Source: JAXGPP01 sp040766885 (lineage in GTDB: Bacteria; Planctomycetota; Planctomycetia; Pirellulales; Thermoguttaceae). Taken from it: 64,000 bases of DNA. The notes under the pieces were generated by a model. The model searched no databases and was not told the origin of the DNA. It was given only the letters and a program-made list of their open reading frames with translations. A program made the translations under genes and the position numbers. Positions 32,633-41,496 of the stretch are shown in pieces. The stretch is from the NCBI GenBank assembly GCA_040766885.1, contig JAXGPP010000003.1, positions 186,001-250,000 of the forward strand. The letters are read 5' to 3'. Position 1 is the first letter of the stretch; each line of letters opens with the position of its first letter.

Positions 32633-33676
32633 ATGGCTCGCCAACAGCACTCTATAGGCCAGGCATCCTGCCCGGCTTCCAACGGGCAAGACACCCGCCC
32701 CGCAAAGCAATGCGACTCGCCTCGCAGGACGGATTCTCAATCCGTCTCGAAGCCGCGACGCCGCTTCCTGCAGCAGATTTCAGCCCTGGCCGCGGCGCCG
32801 GGCCTTCTTGCCGGACTGGAATCCAGAGCAGCCCAGACGCAGGCGGCGGCCAAACCGCTCCCCACCGTCCAACTCGGACCGCACGAGATCAGCCGCCTCG
32901 TGGCCGGTAGCAACCCGCTCAACGGCTACTCCTACCTGGGGCCGCATGTCGACAAGCACATGAAGGAGTATTTCACGCCCGACCGGGTAATCGAGTTTCT
33001 GGAGAATTGCCAGCGTCAGGGGATCACCGCCCACCAGTTCTCCACCCGTGGCGCCAGCAGCGACGTCCTCCCCATTCTGCGCGACCGAGGCTCCACGCTG
33101 AAGATCATCTGCCTGCACAGCGATAGCAAGAAGGTGAAGGAGGCTGCCGACGCCGTGAAGCCCACGGCCTTGGTCCATCATGGCGGTGTTACCGACAAGC
33201 TCTTCTCTCAAGGACAGTCGAGCGAGGTTCACGACTTCGTCAAGGCGGCCCATGATTGCGGGGTGCTGGCCGGCGTTTCAGCCCACAACCCCGACTGCAT
33301 CAAGCGCGTGGCCGACGAAGGGTGGCAGGTCGACTTCTTCATGACCTGCTTCTACTTCCTCACCCGGCACACGCTCCAGGGTGGAGCCGTACACGATTCG
33401 CCCCTGCCGCTTTTGGAGATCTCGTATCCGTTCTACAAGGACGACCCTCTCACCATGACCAAGGTCATCCGCGAGGTTTCGCAGCCCTGCCTGGCCTTCA
33501 AAATCCTCGCCGCCGGCCGGCGCTGCGCCAGCCAGGACGAAGTCCGGGCCGCGTTCCGCTTCGCCTTTGAGAACATCAAGCCGACCGACGGCGTGATCGT
33601 CGGCATGTTCCCCTGGAACTTCGACGAGATCAGCGCCAACGTCCAATACACGCACGAATTCGGCAAGAACGGGTAG
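32633..33676 (+). CDS. Tat-exported unknown protein (TIM-barrel-like)
   Basis: A 347-residue protein. A twin-arginine leader (KPRRRFLQQISALAAAPGLL) sits at about residues 41-60 rather than at the start, because residues about 10-38 are encoded by palindromic repeat DNA. The mature part (VQLGPHEISRLVAGSNPLNG, FSTRGASSDVLPILRDRGST, ALVHHGGVTDKLFSQGQSSE, VDFFMTCFYFLTR, CLAFKILAAGRRCASQDEV) reads like an alternating alpha/beta barrel with LVAGSNP near the first strand, reminiscent of aldo/keto-reductase-like planctomycete proteins. I do not assign an enzyme. GGAG lies 9 bases before ATG 32633. It follows the nitrilase gene by 43 bases. Confidence 0.75.
   Translation: MARQQHSIGQASCPASNGQDTRPAKQCDSPRRTDSQSVSKPRRRFLQQISALAAAPGLLAGLESRAAQTQAAAKPLPTVQLGPHEISRLVAGSNPLNGYSYLGPHVDKHMKEYFTPDRVIEFLENCQRQGITAHQFSTRGASSDVLPILRDRGSTLKIICLHSDSKKVKEAADAVKPTALVHHGGVTDKLFSQGQSSEVHDFVKAAHDCGVLAGVSAHNPDCIKRVADEGWQVDFFMTCFYFLTRHTLQGGAVHDSPLPLLEISYPFYKDDPLTMTKVIREVSQPCLAFKILAAGRRCASQDEVRAAFRFAFENIKPTDGVIVGMFPWNFDEISANVQYTHEFGKNG
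32669..32746. repeat. Palindromic repeat inside the coding leader
   Basis: Two inverted repeats lie within the start of the gene at 32633: TGCCCG (32669-32674) with CGGGCA (32683-32688), and GACGGATT, CTC, AATCCGTC (32728-32746). The second matches the palindrome type found in the intergenic region at 20945-20959. The repeat remains in frame and pushes the Tat motif about 30 residues inward. Confidence 0.6.
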
Positions 33677-33862
33677 GGTCAAGAAACAACGAGTGCCATG
33701 GCCGCCTGCCGGAACACAACGGCAAGGGGTCCATGGCACTCGATCGCATGCGAACTCCATTCGCTCACTCGGCTGCGTCATGAGCAGCCATGTTTCGTAC
33801 TCCTCACGCTCCGCGTGAGGCCGCAAAACGCCCCGGGCGAGCCCGGCACATCTCCCGGTCGC

Positions 33863-35527
33863 TCAGATGGCGGTCGGCGCGAGGATCGCTTGCAGATCGT
33901 CGTCGGCCGTAGTGATTGGGGCGATGTTGAACTTCTCCACGAGCACCGAGAGTGCGGCCGGGGTGACGAACGCCGGCAACACCGGGCCCAGCCGGATGTT
34001 CTTGATGCCCAGGTGCAGGAGCGTCAACAGGATCGCCACCGCCTTCTGCTCATACCAGCTCAGGATCATCGACAACGGCAGGTCGTTCACGCCGCAGCCG
34101 AACGCCTCGGACAGCGCCACGGCGATCTTGATCGCCGAGTAGGCGTCGTTGCACTGCCCGATGTCCAGCAACCGCGGCAACCCGCCGATCGTCCCGAAAT
34201 CGAGCGTGTTGAAACGGTACTTGCCGCAGGCCAAAGTCAGCACCACGCAGTCGTTCGGCACCTTTTTGGCAAATTCAGTGTAGTAGCTTCGTTCCGGGTG
34301 GCGGCCGTCGCAGCCGCCGACGAGGAAGAAGTGGCGGATCGCGCCCGCCTTGACGGCATCAATCACCTTGTCGGCGACGCCGAGCACCGCATTGTGGCCG
34401 AAACCGACCAGGATTGTCTTCTCCTCTTCATCGCGGTCGAAACCCGGGGCCGCCAGCGCGGCTTCGATCACCGGGCCGAAGTTCCGGTCCGGACCGATGT
34501 GCTCCACGCCCGGCCAGGCCACCAGCCCCGTGGTGAAAATCCGCGCGTGATAGGTCTCTTTCGGCTTCTGGATGCAGTTGGTCGTCATCAGGATCGCACC
34601 CGGGAAAGCGTCGAACTCCTTCCGCTGGTCCTGCCACGCGCCCCCGTAGTTGCCCACGAGGTGCTTGTACTTCTTCAACTCCGGATAGCCATGCGCCGGC
34701 AGCATCTCGCCGTGGGTATAGATGTTGACTCCCGTCCCCTCGGTCTGCTTCAGAAGCTCTTCGAGATCCTTCAGATCATGGCCGGAGATGAGGATCGCTT
34801 TTCCCTTGACCGGAGTGATGCGAACCGGCGTCGGCACCGGGTGACCGTATGTGCCCGTGTTCGCCTCGTCCAACAGCGCCATCACCTTCAAATTCAACTC
34901 GCCCACCTTCATCGCCCACCCCAGCAGTTCGTCGACCAGCGGGGCGTCGATCGTCAGAAAATCCATCGCTGCGTGGAACAGTGCGTAGACTTCCGGGTCT
35001 TCCTTGCCGAGCACCATCGCGTGGTCGGCGTAGGCGGCAGTGCCCTTCACGCCGTAGAGCACCAGTTCCTGCAAACCAACAATGTCTTCGCCGTAGACGT
35101 CGCGCCGTCCGACGATTCCCACCTTCTCGCCTTGGGCCACTAGGCCATCGAGATCGGCGGCCGGCTGCCACGCGGCTGGCCCGGAGAGCGTCTCGGGCGT
35201 CTTTCCGGCAGTCTGGCAGGCCTTTTCGTAAACCGCTTTCGCCTGGTCGCGGATCACCGCCGCCTGCTTCACCCAGCCGGCCAGGCGCTGGGGATCGAAA
35301 TCGACGTTTGTCACCGTGGTGAACAGGGCCTTGACCACGAACCGATCCACTTCAGCGTCCCGGGCGCCAAGCTGGCCGGCCCGGTGAGCATACATCGACA
35401 CCCCCTTTGTGGCGTGAATCAGAATATCCTGAAGGGCCGCATTCGTGGGGTCCTTGCCGCAAATGCCGACCAAGGCACACCCGGTCCCCTTGCTTGTTTC
35501 CTCGCACTGATAGCAGAACATGCTCAT
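33863..35527 (-). CDS. hcp: Hybrid cluster protein / hydroxylamine reductase
   Basis: A 554-residue cytoplasmic iron-sulfur protein (Hcp, prismane protein), which reduces hydroxylamine and NO in nitrosative-stress defence. The N-terminal cluster motif is Cys5-x2-Cys8-x8-Cys17-x5-Cys23, the spacing of the [4Fe-4S] class found mainly in anaerobes and archaea rather than the [2Fe-2S] enterobacterial class. Hybrid-cluster ligands are visible further on as LVGNYGGAWQDQ, TTNCIQKP and LACGKYRFN, with the later FGCGVNDLPLSMILSWYEQK typical. ATG 35527 follows GGAGAACGACC. No hcr reductase gene is adjacent. An FNR-type box precedes it. Confidence 0.95.
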   Translation of the reverse strand: MSMFCYQCEETSKGTGCALVGICGKDPTNAALQDILIHATKGVSMYAHRAGQLGARDAEVDRFVVKALFTTVTNVDFDPQRLAGWVKQAAVIRDQAKAVYEKACQTAGKTPETLSGPAAWQPAADLDGLVAQGEKVGIVGRRDVYGEDIVGLQELVLYGVKGTAAYADHAMVLGKEDPEVYALFHAAMDFLTIDAPLVDELLGWAMKVGELNLKVMALLDEANTGTYGHPVPTPVRITPVKGKAILISGHDLKDLEELLKQTEGTGVNIYTHGEMLPAHGYPELKKYKHLVGNYGGAWQDQRKEFDAFPGAILMTTNCIQKPKETYHARIFTTGLVAWPGVEHIGPDRNFGPVIEAALAAPGFDRDEEEKTILVGFGHNAVLGVADKVIDAVKAGAIRHFFLVGGCDGRHPERSYYTEFAKKVPNDCVVLTLACGKYRFNTLDFGTIGGLPRLLDIGQCNDAYSAIKIAVALSEAFGCGVNDLPLSMILSWYEQKAVAILLTLLHLGIKNIRLGPVLPAFVTPAALSVLVEKFNIAPITTADDDLQAILAPTAI

Positions 35528-35579
35528 GGTCGTTCTCCGGTCGCTCTGGTTTAAGGCTCGTTCGTCCGCGTCTTGATGG

Positions 35580-35621
35580 ATCATACGACTGCTGGCGGGC
35601 GGAAGCCTTGATCCACATCAA
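35580..35621 (-). promoter_or_regulatory. hcp promoter with FNR/CRP-type box at -41.5
   Basis: A perfect dyad TTGAT-CCAC-ATCAA lies at 35608-35621. On the minus strand a -10 TATGAT occupies 35585-35580, giving a predicted start at 35573. The dyad centre (35614.5) is then at -41.5, the classic class II activator position for FNR-family regulators. The leader to ATG 35527 is about 46 bases. Confidence 0.7.
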
Positions 35622-35713
35622 GCCGGGCGAATAATTCCGCCCGCCCGCCGCCCGGTAAGCTCGACAGCTTGCCCGACGCATCATGATTATCGGGCAGGTC
35701 CGTACCCGGGACC

Positions 35714-35727
35714 TTGACCCAGATCAA
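35714..35727. promoter_or_regulatory. Second FNR-type box upstream of hcp
   Basis: TTGAC-CCAG-ATCAA, one mismatch from a perfect dyad, lies 106 bases further upstream of the first box and just after the stop of the sialidase-like gene (35754). Confidence 0.5.
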
Positions 35728-35753
35728 GCCGCAACCGAAAAAAACGGTCGTCG

Positions 35754-36815
35754 CTACTGGCGGACGAGCTCGGCCATGTAGATCGCGGTGATCGGCTTGC
35801 CCGCCTCGTCGCGCTCGTGGCTCGAATAGTACGAGACCAGCGCCCGTTCGGGCGACAGCGCAACAAAGCCCGGATACGAGTTGTCGCCGCCGCTGGGCAG
35901 CACGGCAAACTCGGTGAGTTTGCCATCGACGAGCCAGTGAAGCGCCGTCACCGGCGCTCCAATCGTGCGGCGTCCGCCCACCAGATAGTCGTCTCCCCAG
36001 CGGACTACCAGCGGGCCGCCAATGTATCGGCCGAGGTCGTCCCGTTGCCAGATGTCGTAGGGCGGTTTCGAGCGGCAAAGTTGCGCGTTGCGCCCACCGC
36101 CGCTACGGGCGACCGCCAGCACCTCGCCGTCATCTTCGAACAGAAACGCGGTCTCGTCGCCATATTCCTCCTGGAACAAAGCGGCCTTGCGCCAGATCAG
36201 TCCGTCGTCGCTTTCGAGCATCGCCGACTGCACGATCGGCGCCGGTTCGTCTTCCCCTTCCGCGAAGTTGAGCTTCCGCCGCGCGCAGAGATAGGCCTTG
36301 CCGCCGTGGCTGGCGGCCCGCCACACATAGTGGCCGTAGGTGCCTTCCATCAGGATCGGCCCGTTCCATTGGCGTCCATCCGCCGTCCACACAGCGTAGC
36401 CCAGATGCTCGTTCAAGTCGCGGGTTTTCGGGCTCGTGTCGCCGCAGTACCACGTGCCCGTGTACACGAAGAGCTTGTCCTTGAACACCAGGAAATGTGG
36501 ATCCCGCGTGTCGCGCCGCGCGACGTGGAAACGAAACACCTCTTCCCATTCGTTGCCATCGACGCTGGAGAGCACCAGGATCGATGACGTGGGGTGCACC
36601 ATGTGCCCGTCGGGGCAACTGCGGAACGTGATATAAAGCCGATCCTGGAATCGGCACAGGTCCGTGAACGCATTATGCTCGCCGTTGTGGAACAGCTTGC
36701 GCACCGAGGCGACACGGACATTCGGCGCCGCCGGCTCAGCCCCATCCACGGCCAAACAAACGCTCAGCCCGAAGAGGCCGACGAGGAACAGACGGCTGGT
36801 ATTCACGGCAGGCAT
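35754..36815 (-). CDS. Secreted sialidase-like (BNR-type) propeller protein
   Basis: A 353-residue protein with a signal peptide (LFLVGLFGLSVCLAVDGA). The mature part shows repeated short blades with the Asp-box-like turns SSVDGNEWEEV, TADGRQWNGP and SDDGLIWRKA, typical of the sialidase/neuraminidase superfamily six-bladed propeller. The start has LFHNGEHNAFTDLCRFQDRL and FRSCPDGHM, with an Arg that could be the first of the arginine triad. Whether it is a true exo-sialidase is uncertain; planctomycete members act on varied sulfated or uronic glycans. It is transcribed towards hcp on the same strand, but the 226-base gap with FNR-type boxes makes them separate units. Confidence 0.75.
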   Translation of the reverse strand: MPAVNTSRLFLVGLFGLSVCLAVDGAEPAAPNVRVASVRKLFHNGEHNAFTDLCRFQDRLYITFRSCPDGHMVHPTSSILVLSSVDGNEWEEVFRFHVARRDTRDPHFLVFKDKLFVYTGTWYCGDTSPKTRDLNEHLGYAVWTADGRQWNGPILMEGTYGHYVWRAASHGGKAYLCARRKLNFAEGEDEPAPIVQSAMLESDDGLIWRKAALFQEEYGDETAFLFEDDGEVLAVARSGGGRNAQLCRSKPPYDIWQRDDLGRYIGGPLVVRWGDDYLVGGRRTIGAPVTALHWLVDGKLTEFAVLPSGGDNSYPGFVALSPERALVSYYSSHERDEAGKPITAIYMAELVRQ

Positions 36816-37308
36816 GGCACTTCTCCGGCGTCATGTGGCACAAGGTGCGGGTACTGGCCGCCATGCTATCAGACCCGCGACCGCGCAGCCACACGGCGAC
36901 CTTTATCGCGCCCCGCCCACCCCACTTCCAGGGAGAAGTTGCCCTGCAGACGGTGCGTGAGTATGTGGCGGGCCGGAAGTCGTTGCCTTCACGCTGATGC
37001 CGCATCAGGGAGTCTGTGCCCCAGAAACCGACTGGTCGGCGTTCTTTCTCCCCGAGTCTTCCTGTTCAACCGATCCTGCGCGGACCGCCAACCGGCTTTT
37101 GACGACCAGGATGAGAATCGTCACAATCAAGTGCAGTCGTCCATCCCGCGGAACCGCAGGCATATGAAGAGGCTCACTCCCTCGAACTACAAGAAAGACT
37201 CGCTCTATCCGAGTGTGGCGAGTCCAGGTCCCGCACGGTGCCAGGGCGTCGGCGGCGACGTCCTGCAACCCTCCTGCAATCGGGCAATGAAGTGAACTGG
37301 GAACGAGC
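36816..37308. other. 493-base intergenic region before uvsE
   Basis: It lies between divergent sialidase-like and uvsE genes. I see no coding signal: frames across it are short or overlap uvsE antisense. TTGACG (37099-37104), 17 bases, CACAAT (37122-37127) is a weak rightward promoter candidate about 180 bases before uvsE. Confidence 0.35.
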
Positions 37309-38238
37309 ATGATTCGCCTCGGCCTGTGCTGCATCTTCCGCGACGAGCCGATCAAGTTTCGCAACACGACGGCCACGGCCATCGGCCGGATGAAACGGGC
37401 CGACGCCCTGGCGAAGCTGTCTGGCATTTGCATGGCCAATGCCGAGGCGCTGCTGGCGGCACTGCGTTTCTGCGCCTCCAACGGCATCGGCTGCTTCCGG
37501 GTTAACAGCCAGATCTTACCCTTGAAGACCCACCAGCAACTCGGCTACCGGATGAACGACATGCCCCAGGGCGAGGCCATTGTCCGTCGCTTCAGGGATT
37601 GCGGGGATTTCGCGCGGCAGCATGGATTGCGGACGTGTTTCCATCCCGATCAGTTCGTGGTTCTGAACTCGCAGCGTCCTGATGTGGTCGCAGCGTCGAT
37701 CCGGGAACTGGAGTACCAGGCCGAGGTTGCTGCGTGGATCGGGGCCGACGTTATCAATATCCACGGCGGCGGTGCGTTTGGCGACAAGCCCAAGGCCCTG
37801 GCCGATTTTGCCCGCAGTCTGAAGCGGCTGTCACGCCGGGCCAAGAGCCGGTTGACTGTCGAGAACGACGACAAGATCTTCACGCCCGCTGATCTTCTGC
37901 CGGTCTGTCGAGCCACCGGCATTCCGCTGGTGTACGACGTGCATCATCACCGCTGCAATCCTGATGAGCTGACGGAAGAAGAAGCGACCACACAGGCCAT
38001 CGCCACCTGGAATCGAGAGCCGCTGTTCCACATCTCAAGCCCCATCGACGGCTGGCAGGGTCCGCGTCCCGAACGTCACCACGACTTTATCGACGCGCGG
38101 GATATGCCGAAGTGCTGGGCGGATTTCGACCTGACCGTGGAAGTCGAAGCCAAGGCCAAGGAACTGGCCGTACTGAAGCTGAAGGAGGAACTGCGGCGGC
38201 ACACGGCGGACCAAGAACGACTCCGCGATCCTCCCTGA
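37309..38238 (+). CDS. uvsE: UV damage endonuclease UvsE/UvdE
   Basis: A 309-residue TIM-barrel DNA-repair enzyme that nicks 5' of UV photoproducts. The opening RLGLCCIFRDEPIKFRNTTA is the family start. Metal-binding residues are seen in LRTCFHPDQFVVLNSQ (His/Asp/Gln), ADVINIHGGGAFGDKPKAL, SRLTVENDDKIF, PLVYDVHHHRCNP and FHISSP, each a strand end of the barrel with His, Glu and Asp ligands for three metals. The length fits the bacterial form. The gene stands alone. The C-terminal tail (KAKELAVLKLKEELRRHTAD) is helical. Confidence 0.95.
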   Translation: MIRLGLCCIFRDEPIKFRNTTATAIGRMKRADALAKLSGICMANAEALLAALRFCASNGIGCFRVNSQILPLKTHQQLGYRMNDMPQGEAIVRRFRDCGDFARQHGLRTCFHPDQFVVLNSQRPDVVAASIRELEYQAEVAAWIGADVINIHGGGAFGDKPKALADFARSLKRLSRRAKSRLTVENDDKIFTPADLLPVCRATGIPLVYDVHHHRCNPDELTEEEATTQAIATWNREPLFHISSPIDGWQGPRPERHHDFIDARDMPKCWADFDLTVEVEAKAKELAVLKLKEELRRHTADQERLRDPP

Positions 38239-38529
38239 AGCCGACTCCGCCTCGAAATCGAAGACCACCGGAAGACTCGCCATGCAAGTGGTTCGTCTAC
38301 CGGATGCAGAGTTTTCCCGGTGCCGACAGCGGACTCTCGTACAACAGCAGCACTGCTGACGGACTGGTGAACCGTCATTGGCGATTTCGACCACGCCGTG
38401 CAACGAAAGATGGTGCTTGCGGAGGGGCTCAGCGGCAGATCGCCTTTAGTCTCGCCCTCGCAGTCGCGTCAGCGAGAGGCGAACGGAATTCGGATGGAAT
38501 GGCGCAACGGCCCGCCCGTGCTGGGCGCA
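38239..38529. other. Intergenic region between convergent genes
   Basis: The 291 bases between convergent uvsE and a Gfo/Idh gene contain no called gene. Around 38440-38490 the plus-strand translation reads FSLALAVASARGER, weakly resembling minus-strand readings in the two other gene-poor stretches (about 7740 and 41560). Confidence 0.3.
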
Positions 38530-39966
38530 TTACACCTCTTCCGGCATCACGAACGGACTACGGTAGGACTGGCTGAGCAACCGGTTGGCGTCCGGGGCGT
38601 CGACGAACTTCTCGGTCTCGGCGTCGAAGGTCAACAGGCGCCCCAGACGGCAGGAGGTGCGGGCCAACTCGACCTGGCCGGTGTGGGCCAAGTGCCGCTT
38701 CATCGCCTCAAACGATTCGCAGAAAGCGTCGTCGCCGAGAGCCTTCTCCAGGCCGTCGAAGGGCACATCCTCGCCAAGGCGGTAGGAGATATTGCCCAGG
38801 TGGGTCAGTAGCACGGAGCGATGCCCTTCGAGGATTTCCGCGCCAAGGTCTTCGCGCTTCCGGCTGCGGACGCAGTCGATGAAGTTCCGCATATGGCGCG
38901 GCCCCTGTTCGGGAGCGCCGGGAGGCGGGAAATCGTCGATCGGCACACCGTCACCCTTGCCTTGGGCGAAGAACTTGCCGTCCCGGATCGCGCCTTCATC
39001 GGTGTAGAACTCGTTGGTAATTTTCCATTCGTCCTCGTTGATGAGGCCGCGGATTTCCAGAATCAGGTTCACCTCGCCAAAATCAATCCACGTCAATTGC
39101 GTGTTGGGAGTTTCGCCCTGGTCCTTATAGCCGAAGCGACCCCCGAGGCTGACGACGCGCCTGGGCATCGCGCCGTCCGGCATCGCCCAGCGGCAGACGT
39201 CCAATTGGTGCGATCCCATGTTGCCGATTTCACCATTGCCGAAGTCCCAACGCCAATGCCAATCGTAGTGCACAAGATTCGTGCGGAACGGATGCACGGC
39301 CGCCGGACCAAGCCAGAGATCGAAGTCCAGTTCGCGGGGCGGGTCCTGCGGGTCCTTGACGCCAATGCTCAGCCGACCCCGACTGGCATAGCCGTACGAG
39401 ACCAGCAGCTTGCCGTATTTTCCGCTGCGAACATCGTTGACCAGCTTGATCCATTGCGGATCGGTGCGCCGTTGCGTGCCATGCTGGACGATGCGGCCGT
39501 ATCTTCGCGCCGCCTCGACGAGTCTGCGGCCTTCAAGAAGGCTGTGACTGCAGGGCTTCTCGACGTATGCGTCCTTGCCCGCCTGGCACGCCCAGATGGC
39601 CATCAGCGAGTGCCAATGGTTGGGCGTGACAATCGAGACGGCATCCAGGTCCTTGTCGTCCAGCGCGCGGCGAATGTCCTGGACGCACATCGGCGTGTTG
39701 CCCGCTCTATCCTTGACGAGCTTGCTTCGGGAGGCGAACAGCCGGCTATCGGGATCGACGAGGTAGGCGATCTCGACATCCTTCATCCCGCCGAATCCCG
39801 TGATGTGGGTCTGCCCCCGTCCGTGGATTCCAGCGATGGCAATGCGAACGCGATCGTTGGCTCCGAGCACGCGGCCATAGGCGCTTCTGCTGGAAATGGC
39901 GAGAGTCGTGGCGACTCCGGCCGCGGCAGCGCGTTTCAGAAAGGCACGACGGTTATGGCGAGGCAC
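38530..39966 (-). CDS. Tat-exported Gfo/Idh/MocA oxidoreductase
   Basis: A 478-residue NAD(P)-dependent sugar or polyol oxidoreductase with Tat leader HNRRAFLKRAAAAGVATTLA. The nucleotide-binding region is RIAIAGIHGRGQTHITGFGG, followed by AYLVDPDSRLF. The catalytic-type Glu-Lys-Pro is complete: VEKPCSHSLLEGRRL. The planctomycete LDFDLWLGPAAVHPFRTNLV segment follows. It starts at GTG 39966, which has GAGGAG 8 bases upstream; no nearby ATG is better placed. A second member of the family follows upstream on the same strand (gap 87 bases), so the two may be co-transcribed. Confidence 0.9.
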   Translation of the reverse strand: MPRHNRRAFLKRAAAAGVATTLAISSRSAYGRVLGANDRVRIAIAGIHGRGQTHITGFGGMKDVEIAYLVDPDSRLFASRSKLVKDRAGNTPMCVQDIRRALDDKDLDAVSIVTPNHWHSLMAIWACQAGKDAYVEKPCSHSLLEGRRLVEAARRYGRIVQHGTQRRTDPQWIKLVNDVRSGKYGKLLVSYGYASRGRLSIGVKDPQDPPRELDFDLWLGPAAVHPFRTNLVHYDWHWRWDFGNGEIGNMGSHQLDVCRWAMPDGAMPRRVVSLGGRFGYKDQGETPNTQLTWIDFGEVNLILEIRGLINEDEWKITNEFYTDEGAIRDGKFFAQGKGDGVPIDDFPPPGAPEQGPRHMRNFIDCVRSRKREDLGAEILEGHRSVLLTHLGNISYRLGEDVPFDGLEKALGDDAFCESFEAMKRHLAHTGQVELARTSCRLGRLLTFDAETEKFVDAPDANRLLSQSYRSPFVMPEEV

Positions 39967-40053
39967 AGGCGGACTCCTCTGTTCAATACTTGGGCGTTCA
40001 CGGGTGAATCATTGCCGTACGCAACACGCTCGACGACTGGAAGGCCTTCTCCT

Positions 40054-41424
40054 TCACACCGCTTCGTCGACCACCCACGGCTGGCGATACTCTCGCTTGA
40101 AGAATCGCATGGCTTCGGGATCGTCGCGAATCTGCTCGGTCTTCGGGTCGATTTGAAGCTTCCGGCCGCCGAGCCGGCAACTGATGTTGGCGTAGTGCAC
40201 GAGCAACATGCTGCGGTGCCCCTCTTCGATGTCGGCGTTGGGCCGCTTGCGACTCTTCACCGATGCGACGAAGTCTGCCTTATGGTCCGGGTCGGGGAAA
40301 CGGCCGTACATCTGGTCTTTCACCACCGGCTGGCGGTCTTTGGTCCGAACGAAGACCTGCCAGCCGCCGCCCATCCGGCCAACGTACATCACGCCCTGAT
40401 CGCCGTACAGTTCGATCCGCGTGGCGTTCTGGGGCCAGTAGGGGAAGATGTCGCCGTTGCGAATGCCGTCGTCGCTTTCAAGCATGTAGGGCGTGTAGAG
40501 CGTCTGCTCGTAGGTCATCATCAGGTCGGGGAACTCGAACACCGCCGACTGGGTGTCGGGCGTTTCGGCGGCCCCCTGCGTGTTGAAGAGCCCGCCAGCG
40601 CAATAGACGCCGTGCGGATAATCGACGCCGCATAGCCAGCGGGCCAGATCGAGTTGATGGATTCCCTGGTAGGACATCTGGCCGCCCGAGTAATCCCAAA
40701 GCTTGCGCCACTGGGTATGGATCGCCTGGTGGTACTTGCGCGCGGGGGCCGGCCCGTTCCACATGTCCCAGTCCAGCGTCTCGGGCGGGTCGGATTCCGC
40801 TCCCCACTGGAAGTTCGTCTCGTACCGCTGCTCATGCACGCGGCAGAGATGGATGCGTCCCAGCTTTCCCTCTTCGAGGTACCGTTTGGCCGCGAAGTTG
40901 TACGGGGCGCTGCGGTTCTGCGTGCCGATCTGAACAATCCGATCGTATTTCCGAGCGGCCTTGACGGCCTGACGGCCCTCCCAGCAGTTGTGGCTTTGCG
41001 GCTTCTCGCAGTAAACGTCTTTGCCGGCACGGCAACAGAGGATCGTCGCCAGGGCGTGCCAGTGCGGCGGAGTGGCGATTACCGCAGCGTCGACCGAAGC
41101 GTCTTCGAGCATCTCGCGGAAGTTTTGCACGCACTTCGGGCGCTTGCCCCCTTGACGCGCGGCATACTCTTTCGCCCGCGGCTCGTGCAACCGGCGGTCG
41201 ACGTCGCAGATATAGCCGATCTCGCAATCGCCGCGATCGAGAAACCCCGTGGCCAGCGAGTGCCCCCGCCCTCCGCCGACGCCGATCATCGCCAGCACGA
41301 GCCGGTCGTTGGCCGGAGTTGCCCGGACCGAGCGGGGATTGGCCAGAACGGTCAAGCCGCCCGCCAGGCTGAGCGTCGCCGTTCGAGACCGGTCGAGGAA
41401 CTGGCGCCGGTTGATATCAGACAT
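40054..41424 (-). CDS. Tat-exported Gfo/Idh/MocA oxidoreductase
   Basis: A 456-residue relative of the neighbouring gene, with Tat leader INRRQFLDRSRTATLSLAGG. It shows the Rossmann segment RLVLAMIGVGGGRGHSLATG and then GYICDVDRRLH, the catalytic CEKPQSHNCWEGRQAVKAAR and the LDWDMWNGPAPARKYHQAIH block. The sequences of the two adjacent copies differ enough to suggest different substrates rather than recent duplication. ATG 41424 is chosen; other ATGs at 41442 and further upstream lack a ribosome site. Paired AGCATATG motifs lie 50-73 bases before the start. Confidence 0.9.
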   Translation of the reverse strand: MSDINRRQFLDRSRTATLSLAGGLTVLANPRSVRATPANDRLVLAMIGVGGGRGHSLATGFLDRGDCEIGYICDVDRRLHEPRAKEYAARQGGKRPKCVQNFREMLEDASVDAAVIATPPHWHALATILCCRAGKDVYCEKPQSHNCWEGRQAVKAARKYDRIVQIGTQNRSAPYNFAAKRYLEEGKLGRIHLCRVHEQRYETNFQWGAESDPPETLDWDMWNGPAPARKYHQAIHTQWRKLWDYSGGQMSYQGIHQLDLARWLCGVDYPHGVYCAGGLFNTQGAAETPDTQSAVFEFPDLMMTYEQTLYTPYMLESDDGIRNGDIFPYWPQNATRIELYGDQGVMYVGRMGGGWQVFVRTKDRQPVVKDQMYGRFPDPDHKADFVASVKSRKRPNADIEEGHRSMLLVHYANISCRLGGRKLQIDPKTEQIRDDPEAMRFFKREYRQPWVVDEAV

Positions 41425-41473
41425 GGAAGCGGGACCTTTCATGAAAACGGTTCGTTGCCCCGTGCAACCCGGC

Positions 41474-41496
41474 AGCATATGCTCCGATAGCATATG
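41474..41496. promoter_or_regulatory. Paired AGCATATG motifs upstream of a Gfo/Idh gene
   Basis: AGCATATGCT (41474-41483, a perfect 10-base palindrome) and AGCATATG (41489-41496) repeat with 15-base spacing, 50-73 bases before the minus-strand start at 41424. This is an operator-like arrangement; no regulator is known. Confidence 0.4.

Noticed and set aside
35580..35727. CRP-type site reading for the boxes near hcp
   Set aside because: The half-sites TTGAT/ATCAA fit FNR-family consensus better than the CRP half-site TGTGA, so CRP was not proposed.
37005..37487. 160-codon minus-strand frame before uvsE
   Set aside because: It overlaps the uvsE start antisense, and no motif or ribosome site supports it.
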